A stretch of 64,000 nucleotides of DNA from Pagrus major (Eukaryota > Chordata > Actinopteri > Spariformes > Sparidae), in NCBI RefSeq assembly GCF_040436345.1, contig NC_133219.1, positions 24,216,709-24,280,708 of the forward strand. The letters are read 5' to 3'. A model generated the notes under the pieces. It was not told the origin of the DNA and did no database searches. It saw only the letters and a program-made list of their open reading frames with translations. A program made the position numbers and the translations under genes. Of this stretch, positions 1 to 12,490 are shown piece by piece (the first letter of the stretch is position 1; the number at the start of each line of letters is the position of its first letter).

Positions 1-304
1 CTATGATATACTAACCTTTGTTTTTAGTCTCTGAACTTTTTGGACAGATCTACATGGTCAGTAAATGAAATATAGGATTACACCTTTTTTCCACTGAAAA
101 CAGGGAGGATAATCTTATAATAAATGGCTGTAACTTGCTTAGGAAAGGTCAGATGTAGACAAAAATGCATGTCTAAAACATCCAAGTACATCTTTTTAAA
201 TAAAAAAACTTCCTGAGGTTCAGTCACCACCCTCCCCACATTATAATTTTCGCACAGTCTAATAAGAAAGGACAAGAGAGGAGAAATTGTTTTAAACGTC
301 TAAC
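1..304. other. kcnip3 intron after exon 3 (partial)
   Basis: Minus-strand sequence downstream of the 70-bp kcnip3 exon at 305-374. In this gene family the next exon starts by completing a Gly/Asp codon and encodes EF-hand sequence. No such coding segment is visible here, so the remaining kcnip3 exons must lie beyond the left edge. Nothing else is recognisable. Confidence 0.7.
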
Positions 305-374
305 CTCCTTGGGGAAAGAACTGAGAATAGATAGTCTTGAATGTCTCCTCATCAACCATTCCACTGGGACACTC
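305..374 (-). CDS. kcnip3: kcnip3 shared exon 3
   Basis: A 70-bp exon read from 374 down to 305. It has an AG acceptor at 376-375 and a GT donor at 304-303. It encodes [20 protein letters not shown] followed by PQG and ends in phase 1. This is the start of the degenerate first EF-hand region that follows the FKN/ECP junction in all KChIPs. The 70-bp length and both phases match the family exon. The first open frame upstream enters in phase 0, as expected from exon 486-610. Confidence 0.95.
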
Positions 375-3300
375 CTGCTCAAGAGAGGAAGAGAAAAAAA
401 GCGCATATATCAGAATAATTCAAGTCTATATAAAGCATTGTAATGGAGTTAGAGCAATGAAGGACGTCTGAGCAAATGGATGTACATTCTTGAAGCCTCG
501 ATAGAGAGACTGAAGCTCCTTCCTGGTGAACTTGGTCTGAGCCTGCAGCTGGTCCAGCCCCTCTGGCTGGTGACGCACCGTCGACAGCTCCAGATCACTG
601 TCGCTGCTGTCTGTGGGAGAAAGAGACAGACAGAGAGAGAAGGGGATGGATAGATAGAGAGTAGGAGAGAGAAAAGAAAGAAATAGAGAGAGAAGATACG
701 TAGAGAGAGGGAAAGGGGGAGGATGGGGGCAGACATTGAGTGTGTGGATGCAGGTCAACATTCAGGGAGGGGTGGGATCACACTTTCAACAGGGAGGCAT
801 TTGTTATAGAGCAAGAGGGGAAAACGTGCGAGTTTAAGAAAGAAATTTAGCAAATGACAGGCGAATGAGGGAGTGAAAAAGAAGAGGAGGTACTTTCTTC
901 ATGGCGGGAAAGTCACTAAAAAGTTTGTATCTGCTTTTTTACAAAAAAGAGAGCAGAAAATCAGAATTTGAGAAATTCAATCAAAGTCAGTTTGTACTCA
1001 CACAGATTTAGTGTTGCGGTATTATTTGTTACCAGTTCACACACACTGAGAGAAAGCACTGCACGACTGGGAAATACAAGAAAAAAAAGGGGAGGTTTTC
1101 TCAAAGTTAGTTGGGTTTCAACCGTTACCATACTCACCATCTTTAGATAGAGAGAACAGAGGAGGAGGGGTGTTGAAACCAAGATGGAGTGAAAGAGAGT
1201 AAATGGAGAACAGTGAGAGAGCGATAGTAAGAGGAAGAAAAAAACAAAGAAAACAAGTCATGTCAGAGCAGACACTGAGAGGTTTATATACAACGGGAGC
1301 TGAGCGGTGCGGAGGAAAACACTCCAGTTATATTCTGATTAAACATCCAGAAGCAGTGACATATAATATGCTGTGAAACATAAACCAAAACCACAGTGGG
1401 GAGAGGTGATCCACTCTTATGTAATACTGGATCGTTTCTTTAGGATTCAATTAAAACATGACCTCTGACCACCAGACGAATACGTTCATTCATAAAAATC
1501 AAAAGTACGTCCTTCATCACATGTAATAACTGATGACTGAACAGTATTTTGTACTTGAGCATAAAAGTTTATTCTTGACTTTGGAAACAGTAGTTTGGCA
1601 TAAAAAAAAAAAAAAAACTCAACTCAAAGTCCAGCTTTTGTTTTCCAGCTCTCTTTGTCAACATAGTTTTCTGTTTCAACTTGCATTTACACACAATACT
1701 GCTGCTTCATATTGCTGTTTCATGTTGTATCAGAGTTATCGTAATAACGAGCTTTAGGATTTCAAATAGCATCTATATTACTTATACCTAGTGTCATTTT
1801 AATTAGTGGGACTATATCAACAAACCACAGATATGGAAGTAAGGAAGTGGGGCCATCTCCAGGCACGTGTGTGGCAACCAAAATGGGTATTTTAGGCCAA
1901 ATGTTTTGGCCATGATGTTTTCCTAATCCTAACCAGACGGTTAATATGCCATCTGGTATGGCATATACTGGTATACACTGTATGATGTAATTAGCCAACC
2001 AACCAGTTGTCACCAACTGAGCTTTTCTAAAGGAAGGAAACTGTATTTTTATGACCCAGTTTTAAAGATGTGTGTCTTTTAATATTTATGTTCCTTGGGC
2101 TGAGATCCACAGACAGGCTGGGGAAGTCAAGAAGTTTCTGAGAGAAGGCGTAACACAAAGTTGATTTGGGTCTTTGCTGGGGATTTGCTGACTATGACAA
2201 ATTGTCAAAACATTACCAGCCTTTTTCTTTAAAGTCTTTGAAATGATACTGCAACTGATAAATAAAAAATGCCATTATTATTTACACCCTTCTCATCTTT
2301 TTAAGCACCTCACAACTATATCTGCTCCTGTCATGATTTACAACTATCCACACTCAGAGTCAAACAACGTTTACAAATACCTACAAGTGTATTCAAAGTA
2401 AGAAAAAGAAAATCCCTCCAGCCTCCTCGCTCCGTGCCATCCTCCTCCTCCTCACTGCCCCTCTCCCAGGTTGTCTCACCGGTCTCAGTGATGTCGATCA
2501 GGCCCAGCAGGTGCATCAGTTTGAGGAACATGATCACCAGGCAGACGATCCCAACTGTCTGCAGTCCTTCCGTCTCCCACCTCACGCTCATCTTCCCCTC
2601 GTCTTCTCGCTTTTCCTCCACGATCCCTCTCTTTGTTTTCCTCTACTACATACTTGGACTTTCTACACACCTTTCTTTCAATCCATCAGTCTCTTTCAGC
2701 CTCACTCTCTCTGTTCTTCTTCTTTATCGCGTCCAGTCTCTGAAACAGTGTCACTCACTCATCACTCTGTTTCTGTCACAATTTTTTCCCTGAAGTCACT
2801 CAGTTTAGCTCTTCCCTTCTGTTTTTTTAATTAACTGCCTGTTTTTTTTTACCCCGTCCTCTCTTTTGTTCTAATGGATCTTTCAGGATATTCTCCACAA
2901 CTAGGAGCAGGGTCTGATTGTCCAAATCCTTTATTAAGATCGACTGGATCAGATAATTGCAGTAGAAATACCTCTAAAAAATAGAAAAAATCTAGACCAC
3001 AACGTTAATCCATGGGAAATCCAATCAGATGGGGACACGCAAGCATACAGCTGGTTTGGGATTCCTTCAGTTGGTGCCGAAACTCAAATAAAAAAAACAG
3101 CATCCAACAACTGTCCACAGATGATATGTGTCACAAAATCCTTCACTGACTGAATCACTGATGCTCTCCTCTCCTTCCTCTCTCCACCCCACATCTTATT
3201 GTCTGCTAATTAAGGCCTGCCTTTAAGGAATCAGAGAGCATGGTGACGAAGGTCAACAAGTGCCCTGAATCCCATTTTCCCAGTCAGCTATGTGATCCAC

Positions 3301-6300
3301 TTTCTAATTGTTCCCCTGTCTCTCCTGGGGTCCCTAACACAGATTTAATACTGTGTCAAACACTCATAATCATGTAATAAAGGGAGACAGTGCGCTCCCT
3401 CTAGTGGAGACTAATGAAACAACTGAAAGAGAGAACGTGCAGATAGACACGTTTTGCTTTGATTACAAATTGAACAAGTTACTTAATCCATGATGTTTGG
3501 ATGTGAAAATTCTTCTTTCTTTCTCTATTCACAATTAAATTGCTTTGCATGAATTGCAGAATTACACTCTCATTCATTGTGTGAAATACAATCACAATCA
3601 CAATCTCTGTCTTCTCTGTCCCCATGCCCACACACAGCTCACTGCCATGCAGTTACCTGACCTTCCTCCCCACTCTCTCACCTGTTTTCACTTTCTCTCA
3701 TCAGTCTTGCAGTATTTAACCTATTGAATGGATTTCCAAGAAATTTGGATGGAGGATGGGTCTCAGCCCAGAATAGGCACCAGCAACTTTTCTTGTGGAT
3801 CTGGATAAAGGATTTTTTTCTTTAACTTTCTTTAAGATTGCAAGATATGGCATTTTCCCACATTTTCACTAATTTCTCAGGGAATAATACACGGATCTCA
3901 ATGAAAAAAAAAAATAATCAGGTGTATTTAGGTGGCTGGTATCTACAAGTGAGTACAATTTGATGTAGATCCATGATCTGGTGAGCCAAAATTATGGTTA
4001 AACAGTGAAACAGGGCTATCGAGTATGGTATTGGATTAGGCTTGATTGAATTAAAGAGGACTGTTGAGCCTTGGTTGAGGTATACACTCTACCTATACCC
4101 CATACCTGCCTGCTGCCGGCCTTTCCTTTTCCGAAAATCACAGAAATCATCCTGTCTGCCTTTACATTCTACACATGGGTCCTTCCCTTGTTGCCATTCC
4201 CCTGCACTCCTGTGACGTACACAATTGCAAACTGTGTCAACAAAGGTGATAAAAAAAGAGAGTTCTAGAAACCTGATACCTTTTTCTAACTGAGTGAAGT
4301 TTGCATCTAATTGTGGACAAGAGCTTATCTGTAGTTTGGTAGAAAAAAAGTTTCTACATGATACTGCTCACAACAAAATCAGTGGATTATCTTGAGTAAC
4401 TGGGTCATGACTTCTGGCATGAGACATTGCTGTTGAGTTTTTCAAGTTAAATTTGTTTCATGAAAATGAGCAAACAAATAAAATATGAACAAATAAAGCT
4501 GCTCATTCCCTACCCCATTTCTTTACAGTATATTGATGTAATTCGCCACTAAAATATCCTGCACGAGACTCAAATGTGGAGTATAAATACCACATATTGG
4601 TATCACAGAGTTCTCAGAATAGGGCTCGTATACATCTCTATAGACAAGGCTACCTCTGGCATCAGATGTCAGCCCAAAATAGGACCAAGTTGGACTGAAC
4701 CCAAAATCGACCTCAGAGCAGAGAGGACGGGACTGAAACAACAATGAGAGGCCAGCTGGTTTGTTTTTACATCAGATCATTTTACTGGATTTTAAACATG
4801 CACACAAACATGTACTGTATGTGGACAAACACAAGCAATTTGAACAAAAACAGTGCATTTGTAGTGCAGCAACATCAAACGATCTGTGAGTGTTGATGGT
4901 ATAAATAATGCAACAAATAAGCTACCAGACCTTATTGGCCTGCTGATTGATGTACGGCTGATGCTAAATGTGGAAAATCCAAGATCCCCTCAAGGTATGA
5001 TTTATTACTTATAAAAAACACTTAATAATAATGAGTTATTATTTATAACAAAAAATAAATAATTTACAAATTCTTAAATTGCATCTTCTCCTGATCCCTC
5101 ATTAAAAAGTCCAGAATATATGAAAACACAACAGACATCAGATCACTGATTAAGAAGAGCTCTGGCAATCACTTCTTTAACATGAGGCATTTTAAAACAA
5201 CATTATAGCACCAGAGAAGATATAGCAGTGCTGAAGGCTGCAACTGAGATTCCTACAAGAGTCCAATTTCACCTATCAAACTACTGTTTTTCAGATTTCA
5301 ACATAGTCTAAAAAGATGTTTCAAAGCAGCTTGTACACAGATGTGTAGGTATGTCTTTCTTTATTACTTTAATTGTAATATTGCCTAATAAACAGTCACA
5401 TTTTAAAATATTTATTCTAAATATTATGAGACTCAGCTTGTGGATAACTGTAGACATAGAGCTGAAACAATGAGTCAATTATTCAATTCAACATTAAGCC
5501 AGTTAATTACTTAATTGATTGACTGACTACTAATTGGCAACTATGTTGACAATTGTTTAGCTATTTTTATTGCAGCTTCTGATGGTTCTTAAATGTGAGA
5601 ATTTGCTGCTTTTCCTGTACACCTGTGTAACTGAGATCAAAATGAAGGTCAAGTTGGATGGTTGTGGTCTGACCGATGAGTACTGATTATTGGAGTAATG
5701 ACTACTGAGCTGTCGTGGGAAAGAAAAGAAAGAATGTTGACACGTTAATGGCTGGTGTGATCCCATTGCAAGATGGTCTCTGTTTGTAGAAGGTAAACTC
5801 TTCTATATATTAGGACATGACCTCAGTGCCCCCAGTTACAGCTACAGTCTTGAGCTACACTATTACATCCTGAGGAATAACCTTTAAAAAAGTACAAAGT
5901 CAAATGCCATGATATAAGTGCGAAGAGTAGAAAACTCTTGAATGACTGCAGACCTGAATCAGCACTTCAGTGAGGATCTCAATAACAACTATGATCTTCA
6001 CAAAGTTGATATTTATAGCAGACCGCATTAGGAGTCTATTTCCACAGAAAGCTAATCAATGAGGAGCAACAACATCTGGACTTCTGAATCCTGAAAAAGT
6101 ACGACAGCCTGACAATCTACTTTTCTCCCCATTTCTCTACATCAAGACAGGGGCACGTATGTGAAATGTAAAATAGTTAAATATGTTTAGGTTGATGAGA
6201 GGAAGCTCAGGCAGATGAGATAATGACTTTGCAGTTGGTAAATTAGTCTCACTGAGGAGGTGATGGAGTAATGAAGTGGCAGGAATTGGGATGAAGTGGC

Positions 6301-9300
6301 AGGAATCGGGATGAAGACACATGCTGATAATTTCGGAGGCTAGTGAGGGATGGCCAGTGTCCTTCAGGGTCCTGGAGGAGTACTCCAGACTCCATATTTA
6401 GGCGGCCTCAGAGAAAGCCTGTTCGATACTGCATGTATAATTGATGTGAAGTAATGCTAGACTGGGGTGTAGGCCCTGCCACAGAGGGAGGAGGAGGAGG
6501 AGGAGGAGGAAGGACTATTGGAGGAATTGAAGATTGGAGCGATTGAGAGGAGTGATAAATAATGAAAGGACATTACTGGTGTTTTTGTTGAATTTATTAC
6601 TCATGATGCTGAGCCATACAAGAGGCACTAATGTGCCGACTGGAGCCTTCCTGCTGTAATTGTCTTGGCACACTGACTGCAGGGCACTCTGACTGGCTGG
6701 ACTTTAGCCCAAAACTCTCATCAAAGGGTGCTGCATCATTCAAAGAGTAGTATCCGATGGCTATTTTACAGTCCCAGATGTACACAGACTGTTGGCCCAT
6801 CAAGGTTTTACGGGTTTTGTCTTAGTAGGCAGAATAAAACATCCCATTAACCTTTGCCCACTTTGATGCCATACATAGATTTACTGATAGTCCAGAACTT
6901 TCAAATATCAAACAAATACATCAGAAAAGGGCGCTGTAGCTATAGCATAGTGTTGTTTAATTCTCTTTATGCATATTTCCATTTTATTTTATAGGTTTTT
7001 ATTTTTATTACATAGAGCTGACAGGGAATGAGAGGACAGAGGGAGGATTCCTGACCAGCTACACTGAGATTACAAAATCAGCATAAACACATAAACACCA
7101 TGGTCACTCTTTATTTATTTAAATATTATTATTATTATTATTATTAACAGTGTACATTGATTGAAATGACTCTAAATGTACAAGTATTAGCTGAAAGGCA
7201 CTTTTCGCATATTGTCCCTTGGTCAGATGTTTAATTAGCCATTAAAACTTTAAAACTACGTCGCCCCATCTCTGTTTTATTCATTACCCTTATAAAGTGT
7301 ATGTTACGACTCGCTTTTGTCTTTTATTGTAAAGCACTTTATATAAATAAAATGTATTTGAATTACTTAAGAATAGGAGGCAAAGAGGAAAAATCATAGT
7401 ATTTTAAGTAAACACCAGTCCTGTCAGAATGAATAAGCCGCTGGGTAGTTAAATCTATAACAATGCTGTGATATTTCAATGTGAAAACAAGGTGATTTAC
7501 ACTGTGTGATCAGTTTAAAAGTTTTTAAAAATGACACTCAGGTATAATTACATATCCGCTAAACTTAAAAAAAAAAATGTGACCAATGGATGATGATTCA
7601 TTTAATGTTGGAATATTCTTTTGGTTCTCCTTTTATGAAACAAGTGATACAGAGTCTTGGCAAATGGTTGCATAAATACCACCAGCTGTGTTTAATAGAC
7701 GACGGGGTCACTCTTATATTACAGCAGGATATTCCAAACAAGGGTTTGCATTGGTAGGCTTCTTTCCAGATAATCCAATAGATTTTTCAGCGGTTTATTT
7801 ATCTTAAAAAGGATTAAAATATTCTTGACTCTTAAAGGAACTCTGTCTATAACCAAATTAGGAAATGCAGCAGCATTAGGTTAGGATTTTACACATTTGG
7901 AGTTAAGCTTACATGTTTATAAAACTAGAGTTTATTAGATAAAACACTTTACTCGACCCTGACCACCCCACACCTCTCTATCAAATTGTTTATAGAAGAC
8001 TGTGATGTAGTTACAAGAAGATTTAGGTATTTATCAATGTAACTAATTAATCCTGTGGAAGTTGTTATTAAAACAGATGATGAATGAGCACATAGAAAAA
8101 CTTTTTTATAATATAAAATATGTCTTCATTAGAAATGTTATAATCTAATTGTTGATAAATACTGTATATGAAAAACGACCAGTGTTGGAAAGTAACTAAG
8201 TACATTTACTCTATGATTTTCAAGTACTGTACCTGAATATTTCAATTCTCTGCTACTTTGTACTTCGACTGTACTATATTTTAGAGGCGAATATCTTGCT
8301 TTTTGCTCACTACATTAATTTGATAGTTACTTACTAGTTACTTTTCAGATTACATTCTGCATCAGAGCCACAGTAGCGCATAATTAAATACATTTATTTT
8401 ATCAGCAATCATTACAAATAATAATTGGTTGACCCTCAATATCTATATGTACATGTAAATATATTTTGTAAATAGTTTATCTTTACTTTACTTTTGACAC
8501 TTAAGTACATATAATATCAGATACTTTAAGACTTTTAATCAAGTATGACTTTTGGGTATTTTTACAACGCTGCTTAAATGTTGACTAATCCTGTATGTGA
8601 AACACATACCTGTGTGTATGACCACATTATAATTAGCTATAAACCATTAATTAAATGTCTGTAAAGTGCTTAAACACTAGGCTAAATGTTAAATAGGGGG
8701 GTTACCCACTGAGGCAGTGAGTGATCATACAGGTACAGTCATGCCGTAGTTAACAGTAGCACCAAACCTCAGGTATCAGCCAGTAGAGGGGCCCCAGATG
8801 GGCCCTTACCTTCAAATGAGGACATGGGCTCCAAGATGCCAAACTGCTTGAGAACTGCCATGAACAGGATGATGACCACGCCGATGGCAAACAGCTCCAT
8901 GCCCTGGATCCCCATGACTTCAGGACGCGGGGGCCCACTCAGGGCCAAGCCAGCACGACGAGGCCTGGCCCCGAGGAGAGAGACGAAAAAGAAGTCTGGC
9001 CGACCCGAGTAAAGCTTGGCTCGGTGAGTCAACAACAAGTGTTTTCAACAGAAGCAATCAGGGATCGGTCTGGTTGGTGGCTGAAAGCATGGGTTTGTTT
9101 TTCCAGGCCCAGGAGACAGCATGAGAGCCAGGCCAGTGAGCTGGACGAAGGCTGCTCCAATGTCAACACTGATGCTGAAGTGGAAAATATGTGGACGCCG
9201 ACATATATGGAAAGCCTCCCTCTCTAGACCCATGAGGGAAAATGGGGGTTGTGTCACGAGTCATTTATTACAGTGCATTAAACGAGACGTTTAGAGTCAC

Positions 9301-10132
9301 TTTCCAGAGTTTCCTCCTGCTTGCACTCTCGGGGAGCTCAGAATGGCAAAGACACAAGTTACTGCTCACCCTCTTAATCCAAACAGCTATTATCAGTCCT
9401 CACGTCATAGTTTAGGCTCATAATTCACATTTTGGTTTTAGATGAAAATGTCTGTTGGGATAAGCAAAGAATTCAGTACAGCCTCTGTGTCCATTTTCAT
9501 CATTTTGCTCCCATTAGGTGGGAGAAAGTCCGGCTGAATACAACTGACAGATAATTACAGAACAGAACATGAAATACCAAAGTCTTTTCATCTTCCATTG
9601 ACATAAAACCTCAAAACAACAATAGCAATTAGAAATAAATTACCCCATTATGTGCGCTGACCACACAAGCAATTTCTGAAACCTCATCACTGGAACGATA
9701 ACATACTGTAAATGCTCTTTAACAACAAGCCGAGGACAATCAGACTCTCTAGTCTCAGTGGAATCTGCTCACAATATTCAGGATGAGATAATCTTTTGAC
9801 AACAAACCTGTCGGGATCAATAATCTGAATTTCATGCAAAGTGAAACTGGGTAGAATAAGGCTGCACTGTCCAAATAATCAAAAGCATTGATCAGGCATC
9901 TACTTATAGGACTTGTGATGATTTAAATCAGCAAATTAACCACTATTTCTGCTTTTATGTCTCTCAGAAATCCTCAGGTCCAACAAAGACCTTTTCAGCA
10001 CAAACTTCATTCAATCGCAAATAAATAAATTTAGGTTCTGCATCGCTGTCTCGTCCCATTCAGTCCACTTCACTGTTTGTCCAAATCCAGCTCCTCATAT
10101 GGAAGAATATGGCCCATGAGAAGAAGGCACTT

Positions 10133-10174
<42 letters not shown>

Positions 10175-12293
10175 TCCAGGGAGGGAAATCCTGAGAAACT
10201 GAGAGGAGCTGTGGGTTGAGTGAAACCTCCTCCCCCAGTGTCTACCTCCTCCGCACATACTTTTCCATCATTCCCCTCTTTCTCTGCAGCTTCCTCAATT
10301 TATCTGTTGCTGCTTCTAGTTGCAACTTTTCCTCTCTCGACTCACTTAGTGAGTGCTCACTCTGGCAGAGGTTAAAAACTGAAGTGCCCTGTCCACCCTA
10401 ATCCTTCCACCCATCCTGCCCATCTTGTGGTCTCTCCTTACTCCTCTGCACTCCTCCTTTTTCTTCGTTCGTCCATCTGATTCGCTTTTGCGCCCCGGGG
10501 CTTGCCGCCGCCTCCTCCTCCTCCCTCCATCCCCTCTGTCATTCCATAACTTTGGCCAACCGCAGACTTTCTCTCCCCCTCTGCTCGACTCCTCTTTCTC
10601 TGTCCTGCTCAAGAATGTCCCTCCTTCACATCGAGGCGGAATAAGACATTTCTTGAATGGGGGTCCCAACTGTGGCAAAGCTTTCAGGTCGGCAGGCATG
10701 TTTGTAAAACAGGTAATCATGTGTTTGAACCCAAGTCTGAAGTCCAGCATATATAGATTATGAGACAACAGGCCCCTGGACACAGACATGTAAAAGGCCA
10801 TCTAACCATCATACTACACTGGAACAAGACACCCAGACTGAAGCGGACAATTTTGCATTTCTTCAAGGTCATCTTGTGTCACTTTGTGGGCATTTTGCAT
10901 CTTTATATTCGTTTTGCTTCTCTTTGTGATTGTTTAATGTCTCTCAGTGGTTGTTTTGCTTCTTTTTGTGGTTGTTTTGCTTCACTTTATGATCATTTAG
11001 TCTCTTTTTGTTGCCCTATGCTTCTCTTTGTGGTCATTTAGTGTTGCTTTGTGGTTGTTTTGCTTCTCTATGTGATGTTTGCTTCTCTTTGTGGTAATTT
11101 TGCATCTCTTTGTAGTTGTTTTCTGTCTCTTTGTGGTTGTTTTGTGTCTCTTTGTGTTTATTTTGCTTCTCTTTGTGTTCGCTTGCATCTCTTTGTGGTT
11201 GTTTTATGTCTCTGTGTTTGTTTGCATCTCTTTGTGGAGATCACTGTGCTTGTTTCGTGCCTATTCTTAGTTGCTCTTCATTGCATATAAGTCATTTTGC
11301 ACCTCTTTTGGTATTTTTCGGCCTCTTTTTCAATGTTTTCGTCTCTTTTTAGTCAGTTTGTGCGTTATTTTGCTTCTAACTTTGTGTCTCTCCAGCAGCA
11401 TTTGATTGACTTTCCAACAAGAAATGTCAGCAGTCACTTCATACAGAGTTTCTGGTTTAGGGGCTCTCAGTACTCAGTATCTATCAATGATACTAACAAG
11501 CCAACCGATTATCACCCCCTGACTCTGATAGGGGGGTCAGCAGGGATGGCCAATCATATTCCAGGATGGGGTTTGTGGCCACCCCACTGCCAAATCATCA
11601 AAATTATTATTATGTGTAGTGTGGGCACACACACACACACACACACAAACTTGCACACACAGATCAAATAGCAGGGACACCCCACCTCACCACAGTGTAC
11701 CCTGCTACTATAATTATTATTACTAATATCTGCATTACTTTATTATTAATGTCTGACAATCATAATGATTCCTGGAACATGTGCAACAGTTTGCTTTAGA
11801 TAACATGGAAAAACATTACTATGTGTGTGTGAGTATGAGTGTGTATAAATGTGGTTGTGTGTTTAGGTCAAAGGAGGATAACTGATGACTCTGCACTTGC
11901 TAATGCATCAAGATAAAATGTGGAATGGAGGTATGTGCGTGTGTGTGTGTGTGTGAGGGAGTGTGTGTTAATGCATTGACTTGGTTGGAGATAGGAGACA
12001 CAAATGGGAGGCCAGAGTGAGAGAGATCAATATCTTTGTGGTGAGGCGCTGGAGCTTCCCCTCCTCTTTTTCTGCTTCTTATACTTTACCAGAATAATCT
12101 CAATCAACCATCAGTAATAAAACCATAAATCTATTTCCAGCCTCTACTGTTTCTGTTCTTCAATATGTGAGAGTCTGTGGTGTCTATCACTGCAGCGGAT
12201 GAATCACCCTTAAGGTCAAATTTACATTTCAGTTACCACTTGGTGGAGGAGAGTGGATCAGGTGACAGGCTTCCACACACTGAAGTAACGACG

Positions 12294-12342
<49 letters not shown>

Positions 12343-12455
12343 AAAACATACCATGCATTAGGGAGGAATATGTGCATTTTTGTGTCTATTTATGTGCATC
12401 TAAATTTGTTTTCTTGTATATTGATGCAAGTGTAGTCAGTTTGTGGGGTCTTGTG

Positions 12456-12490
<35 letters not shown>

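Larger units (their letters stand above)
2592..8809 (-). other. kcnip3 intron between the 8.9-kb and 2.5-kb alternative exons
   Basis: About 6.2 kb of AT-rich intron. It holds a dispersed-repeat copy at about 3725-4105, a copy of an AT-rich family at about 5463-5612 next to another repeat at 5625-5785, a GGA repeat at 6486-6513, an ATT repeat at 7124-7145, a LINE/SINE-tail-like segment near 7325-7362, and an hAT-like element at 8183-8573. No coding sequence is recognised. Confidence 0.7.

Noticed and set aside
2592..2621. Upstream in-frame ATG at 2621 for the 2.5-kb kcnip3 exon
   Set aside because: It would add [10 protein letters not shown], unlike any KChIP N-terminus; the MSVRW start gives the family length.
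8916..9038. Longer N-terminus (start at 9038) for the 8.9-kb kcnip3 exon
   Set aside because: The extra 41 residues have no KChIP similarity and would put a long basic region before the membrane segment; MGIQ matches the known isoform start.
10346..10801. 151-aa minus-strand open frame
   Set aside because: Low-complexity basic middle, no family resemblance and no splice or promoter context. It lies in a kcnip3 intron on the same strand and looks like chance.
10997..11352. Several overlapping 60-80 aa open frames on both strands rich in Ser-Leu-Cys or Lys-Thr
   Set aside because: They are translations of the degenerate tandem repeat in different frames; the same residues recur every repeat unit.
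10850..11400. Regular repeats that might suggest a CRISPR array
   Set aside because: Units are directly adjacent and degenerate, with no constant repeat and unique spacer pattern, and the DNA is vertebrate.
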